DNA from: Celoporthe dispersa
Taxonomy: Eukaryota; Ascomycota; Sordariomycetes; Diaporthales; Cryphonectriaceae
DNA length: 64,000 bases
Assembly (NCBI GenBank): GCA_016584495.1
Contig: WAID01000014.1
Span: forward strand, 372,001-436,000
Direction: 5' to 3'
The notes beneath the pieces are model-generated. The model worked only from the letters and a program-made list of their open reading frames with translations. It ran no database searches and was not told the DNA's origin. This document shows positions 34,720-46,531 of this stretch, piece after piece (the first letter of the stretch is position 1; every line of letters starts with the position of its first letter). The translations under genes were made by a program, and so were the position numbers.

Positions 34720-37700
34720 CGTGACTTTGGTCGTGAACCTCGTGAGGCGGTACTGAATGATAGGATAATACGATTTTTGGCAGGGATGAGGGGGTTTTCT
34801 CTCTCTCTCTCTCTGTTTTACACACAAGAGGTGCTAGAGAGGGATCACCTGGCCAAGAAAGTTTCAATTCTGGTTCTTGGGAGAATAAAAGAGGGCGCAG
34901 AAGAAGTGTTCAATATTGGATCGACACCGCCCGAGTAATGACCACCGGGGGGAACCAGGACCAGAGAGGCAGAGAGATGGGGGTAGAGCAACTTGGTACT
35001 GGTAATTCTCGCGTGAGAATCAGCACAAGATTTGCAACCCTCAATCAGCCTTTGCTGGGGGGTGGGCGGCGGGGGAGGGGGATCGTCAGTGCTAGGCTTG
35101 GTTCTGACAGGACTTGCTGTTCCCCATGAGGAAAGCAATAAGTGAGGACAGTATAGAAGAGCAAGGAGGAAGGGGCGAGAAGGGAAGGTAATGTGGGACA
35201 GAGATGAGGAGGATGGTCGATCAAGGCAAACTTTCAGGACGGGGTCGCCACCATGATATACTTGTGCAGATCAGAAAAGCATATGTGTGAATGTGTACAA
35301 AGTATTGAGTGTACATATACAGCCCCTCCTCCCCCCCTCCCTCCCTCTTTGGGCCCGCTTGAGCATGGCGGTTACGTCCGGTACCCAATTCTGCACTCAT
35401 GGATTTCACAGACAAGCCGTTGAGAGCTGCCTTGCGCTGACAACCTTGCAGGTGATGATGCCTAGGGGGCCAGGGCAAACTCTTGTCCGTTTGGGTCATG
35501 TATCTCTTGTGCAGTTTTTGGCGTGCCAATGTGGCGCACCCATACCCACCCACCCTCAGACTCGAGCAGAAAAGAAAGGACAAGGGAAAAAGAAAGAAAA
35601 AAAAAGGCGGCTGTCCACTGGCCAGGGGGGGGTGGGAGGAGGAGGGGAGGCAACAAGGTAAAATTTGCCCGATCGCACTTGCTATCGCGCAGCTGATAGA
35701 TGTGTGGAATGTGTGTGTGTGTGTGTGGAAGAGAGATGATTGGGACCATACAGAGTACGAGGACAGAGCCGCAGAGAGAGATTTCTGCACCCCCTCGTGC
35801 TCCTCCTGTGCCGCTCCTGCGATTCGGGTAGCCAAAGAGCCAAAGAGAAAACCTACTCTGTAGGAATTGAAGGCGGACACTAAAGGCCACGGAGCAATCA
35901 GCTGTGTGCCTGGCCATAAACCCCTGCCCTGCAGCAGGTGCATACTTCGGTCGGGCGAGCCATGGCCTAGCATCGGCGGACGAACCAGGGCGCGTCCTAG
36001 GGCTCCATGAAAAGTAATGTGTCGATTTTTGACTGTCTCGCTCCGCCCTGCTTTGGAGAGAGCCTCCTGGCCAACAACAACCGCACAGACCCGGACGGGT
36101 TCAAGAGAAGGCCGAGAGAGGGAGGCGCAGCGCGTGATGTGTCTGGGATGCTGATCCCCCACGAGGAGAAGAGAGCCTTGAGAGCGGTCTTTCTCTCTAT
36201 CTCTCACTCTCTTTTCTCTCCCTCCCTAGTCTCTGTCTCTCTCTCTCTCTCTCTCTTCTGTCTCTGTCTCTTCAGAACAGCCCGTGGGTCCGACGGTACC
36301 CTGCAGACGGCTATGTACCGCAAGACCTGAACCACTTTTATTATTTTTATTTTTTTTTTAGAAGAGATGGATGTCTCAGTCGGCGGCGGTAGCGGACGGA
36401 CGATGCCGTGTAAAGAACGCCGCATTGTAATGACGAAACGGGTGGCACATTCTGGACGCCGCCTAGAGCGGCAGCCAGCCATTCCAATCTCCCCCTCCGG
36501 AGAAGTAACATTCCCTCGTAACCTTGCAACTCGTGATCCCCCGAGGCAGCGCAGGGCGGCGAGGGAGGTTATGCAGCCGTTCTAGGCGCCTACATGTGGT
36601 TCGAGACCCGGGAGAGGGGAAGGACCAAAAAAAAAAGCCACGCTCGCTAGACCGTTTTCTCTCTCCCTCCCCCCCCTCTCTCTTTTTTTTCCCCCTTCCC
36701 TCTTCTTTTTCTTTTTCTTGTTTTCTTTATTTAGCGTCGTATTACCGATGGCGACGGTAGCAAGAGAACCTAAAAAAGAGGGGCGAGGCCTAGGCGTAAG
36801 AAGAGAGAGGAGGAAACCCACATTGCACGACATATGAAGAGCATTCAGCCAGGCAGGGTGGCGGATCAGACCTCAGGCGTGTAAGGTGGCAGGCCTGCTG
36901 CACATGCTTCGTGCCCGGGGATGCAGGTCGTACAGTAGCGCTTGAGGAGGAGGACGAGGAGGGGGGAGGGGAATCACCCCGATCCGGGCCCTGCTGAAAC
37001 CTGCATATTGCGGTGCGGTCACATCCCAGCTTCTGTGCGCCCCTCTCGTGCAGAGTGAGGCTGGCCGCATGAGCCAGTGAGAGCCAGTGGAGTGAGACGG
37101 TGGGACCGGGTGGCTCCTATGGGGAGGCACGGAAGGTAGTGCCAGAAAGCCCTGGGTGTAGGACCATAGTGCTTCTTCGTATGCAGGATGCAGATCCAAT
37201 CAATAAGAAGTGCACATGCTGTAGTTAGTAGCAATAATATGAAGGAGCCCGGCGAAGACGGCTCGGGTTGATGATGAGGCACGACGGCTGGCTGCTGCAG
37301 GAGTGGTTGGTCGGAGTAGTTGTACGGGATGCAGCGTGGGGAACCTTCCAAGCTAGAAGACCGCCGGGTCACTGCCTGGAACGCGGTGAGTGAGAGAGGC
37401 TCTCGCAGCTCCTCTCTTGCCGCACGCGAGAAGGACCTCTTTGTCGGCGCTCCCTAGGAGGGCAAGTTGTCTGCATGACGTGAAAAGTCTCGGGATATTT
37501 TTGGTCCTTCTTCTGCTTCCGATCCTCCTCCTCCTTCTTGACTCAATCCTTCTGCTGTTACTTCTTCTTGTTGCTGCATTATTTCTTTTTCTTTTTCTTT
37601 CCCATTCCCGTCGTACGAGAGAAGGCATGTCGTTGGTGGCTTAAAGTAGTGCCGCCTAGAGGCGCAGAGACGCTGTCTTTCTCTCGACTGTGACGTCGAG

Positions 37701-38410
37701 CGACCCGATATCTGAAACGGGCTGAAAGATGTGCCCCGTGTCCACTGTTCTTTCTTCTGCCTTTTTTTTTTCTCTTTTTCCTTTCGCGAGAAGTTTCCCA
37801 TCCCGCACCGAGCGTCACGGGTGCTCGCATTCACGTCGTCTGAGACAGTGGGACGGAAGTTCACTTGTTCAGGTGAGGTGACGCATCTCCGTGTGGATAC
37901 GGCCGCGACCTCAAGTCAGCCGCAGATCCAGTGGATGTAACTGTGATTGAGTGTGACGAGAAGGACCTCTGGTCGCATGTCGGCCGTCGTAGGTAGACGC
38001 GCGGATACTTGCCGGGATGTCTAAGAGAAGAGGAGTTGGGATACAGTGACGGCGCTTCTGAGCCAGGCTTTCGAATGGCTGACGCCTCTGTAGAGGACGA
38101 AAGTCAGGTCCTTCCTGCAGTGGAAGCTGCAGTGGGGAGGCGCCCTCGCTGTAGCGTGACGCCAGCACCATCAGGGTTAGTGGGAAGACGGCCTGCTTGT
38201 AATCACAGAAGGAACAATCGCCTGGCTTCTGTTTCTACCGAGAATGAGTCCTCGCACGCATAGAAAGACGTAAAAAAAAAAAATTAAAAAAAAACCTAAA
38301 TAGAAAAAACCATTATCCGAGATATCATCTGCTTCAGAGACGAGTCTGGTGGCAGCGCAGACTCTCGTGAAACTCGTGTGTGAATATAATCCCTATCATG
38401 TATTGAGTGC
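34720..38410. other. Gene-free intergenic stretch, 3.7 kb
   Basis: Contains CT/TC tracts (36185-36270, 36655-36730), T-rich and A-rich runs (38270-38298) and a few CA runs. A 328-codon minus-strand frame here is built of such repeats and is not credible. No gene supported. Confidence 0.55.
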
Positions 38411-39321
38411 TCATGTTGTCTCTGCCTTGCGTGCCTTCACGACAGCCATGCTCGGCAGCTCCAGAAACGTCTTCCAAAATTCCGGATCGCTCTTGACGCA
38501 GGGGGCCCCTTCGACCGGCTCAAGCTGGGTGTCCACCAGCCCGTACCTCGCGTGGAAATCGTCAATCTTGGCTGGGTCGTGGGTGGCTTCCATCGAGGCC
38601 GCATCGTACTCCACGGGCGGGTCTACGCTGACCACGTAGCGGAACAGCATACCGCCAGGCACGTCCACAAAGTCCTTGTACCTCGAGCCATACTTTCCGC
38701 TCATCGTCTCCGGCGTGCGAGGCGAATTGAAGATGCGCGTTCCGATAAAACGTCCGCCTGGCTTGAGGTAGGCCACAGCCGTACGAAACATACCGTCCAA
38801 CATCTCCATGCTGGACGCATGCTCGAAGGTCCAGTTGGCCATGACCAGGTCGTAGCCTTCGTCCTTGAACCGCAGGGGAAGCCGTCCCACCTCCGCAGGC
38901 TTGGAAACGTCGGCCTCGAACCACTGCACAACCTTGCTGCCTCTTCCCAGGGTTTCCTCTACCTTCTTGCCTATCTGCATCATCTCGGGAGACACTGAGG
39001 CGGCGTCAGAGAGGCTCAATTCATATATCTCGGGCCACCTCGTGCAGCCCCAGCGAGGTAATCATTGATCGAGGCCGGTAACGTTGACTTACAGTCGAGA
39101 ACATCCACAGCAGCGGCGCCATGGTCAATCACCTGACGTGCCCTCACGCCCTGACCGCCGCCGACGTCAAGCACCGTGAGGCCTCTGCAGTCGCCCAAGG
39201 CCGAGTCTAGAAGCTCATTCTCTAGTGTGCCTTTCGGGAGGGCCTCACGCTGGCTGTATGAGCCTGCCTGTCCGGCGTGTTGTGACTTGCTGTAACCCGT
39301 TCTGGATTCTCCTTCCGCCAT
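38411..39321 (-). CDS. SAM-dependent methyltransferase, class I
   Basis: Minus-strand exons 39321-39093 and 38994-38411, 270 aa. The donor is GTAAGT and the acceptor CCTCAG. The splice rejoins as VDVLDLSPEMMQIGKK, which continues the Rossmann strand-2 motif naturally, whereas reading through meets a stop. Motif I is LTVLDVGGGQGVRAR, motif II the acidic VDVLD, then WFEADVS, DLVMANWTFEH and LKPGGRFIGTRIF (motifs III/IV). These define a UbiE/COQ5-like class I small-molecule methyltransferase. The N-terminal ~20 residues are polar. There is no signal peptide or membrane segment. It stands alone between two gene-free blocks with no visible biosynthetic partners, so the substrate is unknown. Confidence 0.82.
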
Positions 39322-42300
39322 GATAGATCACATGCAGACCTCAACGATGTCCTGATGATCTAATGGCCAGCACTTAAGCTTCTGATGTGGTCGAGACTTT
39401 CATACGCACCAAGCAGGCAAGAAATAGCGAGGATGAAAAACAAGACGATGGTTAGAAGAGAGAACCATCCTGTAATCCGCATTGGCTAGACTGTTTCGGG
39501 GACAATATACTGAGGCAAGGGAGGAGCAGCAGAACAACCATACGGGAAGAGCCATCAATGTAGCTCGAGTCTCTCTTTCCCTTGCCTTGTCTCACTTTTG
39601 CCGCTTGCGATCCTGGTCCTGATGACGTTGGATCGCGGTTCCAAAGTTCCACAATGGCTTGAAAGTTGACTCTCGGCATCCCAAGATACGAGGTCCGATT
39701 ATATTGGGTTTCATCTAAACATGCCTCTTAGCAAGGTTGGCTCTGTCTCATGCCGGATCTATGCGGTCATGAGCTGCCCAGATAATGATATGTCAGTACC
39801 CGTAGAAGGGGGGAAAGCTTAAAGTTTGTGAAAGGCTTTTAGAAAATTGAGACGGAGGACTCGTTATACCTCACCGCTTCTTGTCCCGTGTGAATCCCAT
39901 CAGCGTAATTAGCCCTCGATGGTACTCAAGCTTGTCAGGGTCCGGTCTGCCCAGGAACCCGCCCGAAAATCATACTAGGGAAGAGAAATAGTAGCTTTCG
40001 CTAGTGCTAATAGCTACTGTGTAACGGTACATGGAGCTGACCTAGATGACATGTGGCTTTGAGTATTGTTGGAAAATGAATTCCTCTTCGGGGCCTGATT
40101 TACTCCTACGTGCTGCGCCTGTCAACATTACGTGTATCTTCTCCCAATAGGCAATTGACTGCGGCCATAAGACGGCTTCGATAAGATGAAAATCAACGTG
40201 TGCCCGTCTCGATGGAGCCAATCCGGCTTCTCTCCCTCATTATAGCCTCCTGCTATTGGTTCCGGCTCAAAGAAACCATGACTGAGATTGCATGTATTAA
40301 TATGACATACACTGATGTGTTGACACAAATAACCTTGTTCTTGCAGTCATCACTTAGCAAGGTCTTGAGAAGCTAGCATACTTTTCGTCCATAATATTAT
40401 CATGAGGTTAGGAGAATAAATGGGTTCTATTTCTAGGCTGGCATGTTTTGGAGATCACATTGAAGCATGGCTATAGGTAGGTCACAATTCACAGCTTGGT
40501 TCATTCAGTTGCCTTGAATAGACAATACAGTTGCATTGACAATGTCTCTTGCTTTCAGGCAAGCTCTCTTATGAGCTTCATTCCTCAGACACGTCTAATG
40601 ATCTGGAGTTTCGCAGACATGACAAGCTTGACAATTCCCAGACTTGTTCAAAATTTCAGGGTGTGAATAATGTTCTTGAATTGATATACAGCCTCTTTGA
40701 CTATTGAAAACAAACATATGCTATGAATAGAGCGTATGTTGCGTAATCGTTTTGCTATTCGATATGAACCTGACTACGAATTTCATATTGGATCCCCGAG
40801 TTGTAAGCTTATTCTAGGCCTCTTCTCGTCATCTTCTTAGTTTAGAAAACAAGGTTTCGAGCCTTGGACAGATAAAAAGAATAGCCCTAACATCAGGCAT
40901 ATCCCTCTCTGTGCCTAGGTCAGCAGTGCTCTGCGTGGTTGGACGCTACGCTGTGCTTTTTACGTGCTCTCGATATTGCAATCTTCGCTGCACTGTTCAA
41001 CGGATATCGAACTAGACCGTTTCCTATACCAGATAATTGAGTTAATAGCATACGTTGTCTGTAGCTATGAGGAGATTGCGCAGGGGCTATCCGCCATCCA
41101 TCACTTGTCGCTTATAAGTGAAGCTTATGAAAACCGCGATCCTTGAGAATCGGGTGTTGCGTGAAGCAGACTCTTTAGACCTTGATAAGACACATGAGAT
41201 CTTCTGTAGCGGGAATGTAATATTGGCGAACGAGCTCAGAAATCAGCTGAGTATCTCTACGTGCTCAGTATTGGCCTTCTTGCTCGTGAAAACTGTGGCG
41301 GTAAAGAAGCTAGAGAACACAAGAAAGTTACCAAGGGCTGCCTGAATAGCACGGATTCTAGTGGCGGATCAATGTTATATTACGGTGGAAGCGAATAGTA
41401 GAGATTATCATGTGGCAGCTATGGCGAAGAGAAACGATATAATAAGTGGATAGTTTACGGAACTCTCCTGAGATTCCCCTTTCTGATGATTTATTTACTC
41501 AGATAATTCACAATAAATCATGTCGCTGATGTCATTTGTTAATATATCCTTTTAGAAATTATGCAATACAACTAATGACTTAAGAGCTTCCTGTGCCACA
41601 CCTACTGTAGCGTTGAGCTCAACACGTCGGATGACGACTCAGTAGCGATCATGGAACACGTAACGCTTACTAGACTTGCTCGAGTTGCAAAATTGGAGCT
41701 GCGTTCAGTTCGTCTGCGTGAAAAAAAGAGAGCAATTGATCTGCCTAGGACTTTGACTTGACCATCTACACGCATATTAAGGGGTTATCGAACCTCAAAA
41801 CGTCCTGCCCGAGGATGAGTATTTACGATGCTCTGTTCAGAAGAGCCATATATGAGGCTGAACAGTGGTTGGGCAACATTCGAGCTGCTGTCGTGAGAAC
41901 GCTTTGCGAGTGCCCTCCGGGATGATCAAGGAGTGGCTGACGCAGGCTGCTGCGACTAGCACCCTTTCCTAGTCTTAAGAGGCAGCGTAATGAACTGCTG
42001 GACATATAGGAGAGAGTCTACGAGTTGTTTCGGCACCTTGGCAAGGCTGGGATCTAGCTTTGGAGTTCAACATGGGGCCAAATCCCGAGGAGAGAAGGAG
42101 AGACAGCCACCAAGAGTGCCCATGTTGCTAAGATGGACGAGGGTAAATCAAGACAGAACAAAGATCTGATGTGAACAGCCAGACCAAGGTCTACTCTTTC
42201 TTGCTTTTCCTCTTCTCCTGCTTTCCACCTTTTGAAAAGTGAGTTTGTGTCAACATTGAATTCTGAAGTTGCCAAGCTTCGCTTGTGATCAACAAGCGCT

Positions 42301-42600
42301 TAAAATCATCCGAGAAAACGGAGCCAGGCGATTTAAAGGTTGGCTGAGACGTGTTTGAGACGGGACCACGGCGGCACCAAGTGTCGTTCAACTTCTTGTC
42401 ATCGATCAAACAAGCCATGTTCAATTTTACAATAGACAGACTCACTCACGTGGCCTCGCACCGCTTCTGGCCTGGCCTGTCTGTGCAATATTTAGACTAA
42501 TTAGAAACGCCCTTCCCGCCCGCCGGATCAAAATAGACTCGAGACATCGGCACCTCAAGGTCTGCGGGCGATAATTCACCGACGGCTCGGCTGTAGCAAG
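39322..42600. other. AT-rich gene-poor block, possible decayed repeat
   Basis: Much poorer in G+C than the flanks, with frequent TA and stop codons in all frames. No frame exceeds about 85 codons. A short plus-strand piece near 41118-41344 reads ILENRVLREA, faintly like the coiled C-terminal tail of pogo/Fot-type transposases. No terminal repeats were found by eye. It may be a degenerate (RIP-like) transposon remnant. Confidence 0.35.
42191..42418 (-). pseudogene. Possible short or broken gene of unknown family
   Basis: From an ATG at 42418 a 75-codon frame (begins MACLIDDKKLNDTW) runs to a stop. A second frame continues the apparent codon pattern from about 42275 to 42054 (EFNVDTNSLFKRWKAGEEE). 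The change of frame and the AT-rich setting suggest a decayed gene or chance. No homology recognised. Confidence 0.2.
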
Positions 42601-45600
42601 CTTTCGCATGTGTTTTCGCCCCAGCCCTCAACCCGCCCGCACTGCCGAACATGTCGTATGGTACTAATGTATTGAACCACTATCTTGGTATATGGTCAAA
42701 AAGCCGCCGGTAAACCTGATGTCGTGCGTGTCCAGCAGTGCTTCTGTCACATTCTGTCACTATTCGTGTCCAAAACAGGCTGGCGCTGCCCCGGGCCAAA
42801 CCGGGCTGCCGGCGCCGTTAGCCAGATCCAGTTGAAAGCTCCGGCCCTCAAGATCGCCTCGGCTGCGAAGAATTGGAATGGGACATGCATATATTGAAAG
42901 GTAGACGTGCAGATATTGATTGGCTTTTTGAAAAGGCAAACCAGTAACGAGCAGTACCATCGTTTATTTTTCCCGAGCGCTCCCATGATCCTCCACCTTT
43001 TCTCCTTCTTCCTGGAACTATCGTGAACAGGTGACAACCAGATTGTTAAGACTGGGGACCCTCATGATCGGCAGTCGGTCGGTGGTTCGGGGCCATGACC
43101 TAAGAGGGGTGGGGATCAGCACGCGAAGGGACTGAGACACCAAGAAAAAAATGAAGTGATCCACAATGGCTGGCCAGGTGGGTGTGGTCCACACTACGTA
43201 CTCTGCAGTAGGGGCGGAGCCTTTGCTGTACGAACGGACCTGTTCTGGAACCCTAGCATGTGGTAATTACTCTACCATAGTAATAATACTGTATTATGGT
43301 AGCAGCGCGTGAAAATCAGGGTGCGGTTGCAGTGTGCAAAGAAGCACTGGCGCCTCAGTGATCATGACTATGGACCCACCTCGTGTGTGCTCCGGCACTT
43401 GAGACTTGTCTTCCTGGGCCAAGTCGCTAAGTCTGTGCCAAGTACCAACTTTGAAACGCTTCCTCCTCCCCTTGGAGCAGGACAGTTCCCCGTCCGTGAG
43501 GTCGCTCCCAGATAGTCGGTGCCTCCTCGGTGGGCTCAAAAGCTTAACAGCGACGAGATGCAGCGCACGGAGCTCTCTCCTGCCACCTCTCTGCCCTGCT
43601 GTTCCCTCTTTCACCCCAAGCTCTGGAGTGATTGTTGGGATGGCGCCGCCACGGCTGACGACGGTGGTCGGCGGAGAGTCGGTTTTACGAGCCGCGCTCC
43701 CACAGCGCTCTCGAGTCTGGTCGTTTCTGGCTGTCTGCCATTTTAAAAGGGCCTGAGCACTGCCGGTTCATTCTTTTCTCCCTGTCGCAGAGGGTGAAGA
43801 GGGCAGGAGGGGTCCCTCCCTCGCTCGTCGGCTCGTGTCCCGCCCTGCCACCCCTCCACCTTGCCCACTCAATGTAATTATGGTTATAATCAGACTTCAA
43901 CGATCTCATTACGGCTTGGTCCCGCCGCAGGAAGTTCGATAGTGTTTTCCCCCTCCCTCCACCCCCGGTTGCGGCAGCGGTCAGCACGGCTGGCTCGCGA
44001 ATGCTGCTTGTCACTAGATCTCTGCGGTGTGAGAACAGATGTCTGTCGGCAACGGCCAGCGACTGGCTGGATGAGGGAGAGAGGGCCTCACTATTGGCAA
44101 GCCATTGTCTTGAGTGCCTATGCGGCTGGGTCGGTGCGGTGGTGGTGCAGTCAGTAGTGGTGCACACCACCAACACCTATTCGGGATCCAACACTCACTA
44201 GCAGCACACATGGCGAGGTGTTCCTATCTGTACGTAGTAGTGAATTTATCCTCAAGATCAGCCGGCAGACGAGGCGGGACGTTTCTAGCCGGCTCCGCTG
44301 GTCCCGCTCGACGACGGAATTGGGCATTGTCCGCTCCATACAAGCCTCAATCTGCCCGGTAAACCGTGATGAGGGTGATGATCATAGAAAAGTCTGCCAA
44401 ATCAGTTGACTTGCAACGACATGTTGGTAGACAGCCGACGGGCCGCCTAGGGATGGTGATGTGTTTTCCACAGGCTATACAATAAACTGCCATTTCGCTT
44501 ACTGCAGTCTCGGCGTCGCGATTTGACCTAGACAGAGAGAAGGCTGACCCAGCCTTTTTTTTTTTTTTTTTTGAGATTAAAAAAACAACAACAAAATCGT
44601 GACGTCTTGATAACGGTAGGGCGGTGTTGAAGAAGGAGCGGACTTGTGATTGCTAGCGTAGCGTGGAAAACCCAACCCCCACCCCCCATTTGGTTCCGTT
44701 GGTAGTACCTTGGTACCAAAACCATCCATCGCTGTACCGGAAAAGGGAACACGAAAGAACACAACATGGCCGCCGTTTTATCACAAGCCTGACATAGGAG
44801 GGAATGGTACCTGCATATGAGAACAGCTGCAATGCGGACGAGTCAGGTCAACGCGTTGCAGGACTTTAGATATTATAATGACTCTCACAAAGAATTCGCC
44901 TGCTCGTAAACGCAGTCACGTTCATCCACCCACTACCAAAAAAAAGAAGGCCAAGATGGACAGACGAGGACAGGAGGGGCCGGAATCATTGCTGAATCAG
45001 TCGTCCCAATCGCCTGTGTCTCACAGCAGACCATCCAAGCCTCGCCTCCCCCCCCTCCACCTCCTTGTCCACTCTATCCAATGCAAGGAAACGGGGGCCA
45101 TGAGCCCGGAGGGGACGGAGGGGATATGAGAGAGACCAGGGCTGGACAGGGCTTGTTGGCCAGTGAGAGGAGGATCACTGGCAGGCTTCGGCTCCGCACC
45201 GCTGCTATGGTACTAACTCAGGCCACCAATGGCGCCTGACTACATGTGGCTACTGTATAGCATGGTACAGGGTACTTGCTTGCCAACCGCTCACCCGCTG
45301 TGCCTCGCTGCTCCTCACAGGTCCTGACTCCTGTATCATGTACTAGGGCTGTACCAAAGCAAGGAGTCCTCACATCCCTTTGCTTCCCTGCCAGGTGCAT
45401 CCATGCCTTCCCTCGTCTCTCTCGTCCTTCGCGTCTCCATTTGTCCATGTTAGCCATCTTGGCCTTGGTCCTGGAGCGAGAGAATCCTTCCCACACCCAC
45501 TTCCACACACACTCAACGCCCATCCAGAGACAGACACACCCACCCACAGCTAACTCTCCCTCTCCCTCCCTCCCCCCCTCTCTCTCTTTCGCTCTCCATC

Positions 45601-46531
45601 TCTCCCTCTCTCTCTGACACACACCCATCCACACACCCACCCACACCTGTGGCACAGTCCATATCGTGTGTTGTGTCTTCTCCCATCGCTTCCATTGCTT
45701 CCATCCCTCTTCTCACACAGCCTCAACAACTCGTTGCCTCCCTACTTACCCTTTACTACCATGTACTGAGTGTGTAGAGTCCTCTAGTACAATCCCCACC
45801 CAGGCTAGGAGGAGGAGCCTTTTGTCTAGATCTGACCGGCTCTGGATTTTGGGTTCTGAATTCTGGATCCTACCAACAGTATCCTGGCCACGTTCCGGTC
45901 CCAGCCCAGCTCCACCCTCGACTCGGGGCTGTTTTCTCGAGTCTTGTGTCTCATCGAGACCTGACCTGGTCCGCACTGACCACTTGGGGCCACCCATCCA
46001 TTCGCCGGTTGTCTTTGCGGTGCCTTTGCTACGAGGGCCCCCTTTTCCCTTTGCCCTTCCAACCTCTCTCCACTCTCATCTCATCCACCAACACCAACCA
46101 CCACCACCGCAGTAACAACACACCACCACCTCTCAACACGCAATACCCTCCCCGCCGCCACACTCTCTCAAGAATCATTAGGACAAAGAGGCGCCGAATA
46201 GAGAACGAGAGAGTATTTAGGAAACCGAGAGATACGCCCTTTTTAGCAGCCAAGAAGACCGAGACACGGGAGACATTCGGGAGACACGAGGATTGAGCTG
46301 TTGGGTAAAGAGGACATTGCTGGGCAGTCCGATGACTTGGCAGGCCTCGTGAACACCCTCGGCGGATTGAGCCTGCTCCTGCTCCTGCTGCTGCTCACCC
46401 AACCGACCACCTCACGACCCACGCACACGTCGTCTCTCGTCGACCTCTGTGTCGTTTCTCTCTCTCACCCAGGCTGACCCGTATCTCCTGACGACCGTCG
46501 CGATTCGACATCGCGACCCGTCTCAATTGAC
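42601..46531. other. Intergenic and long leader of the DUF7820-like gene
   Basis: No supported gene over 3.9 kb. A T18-type run sits at 44552-44573. GTAC-rich words cluster at 43195-43305 and 45208-45790. From 45480 to 46160 the plus strand is strongly C/T/A-rich, consistent with promoter and long 5' UTR. Confidence 0.5.

Noticed and set aside
35221..36207. 328-codon minus-strand open frame in the 34.7-38.4 kb spacer
   Set aside because: Made largely of simple repeats (HTHTHT, FFFFLF, CT tracts translated), no conserved motif, no codon bias.
36590..36625. tRNA-like GGTTCGAGACCC word
   Set aside because: Resembles a T-arm, but no matching acceptor stem, D-arm or anticodon arm could be found around it.
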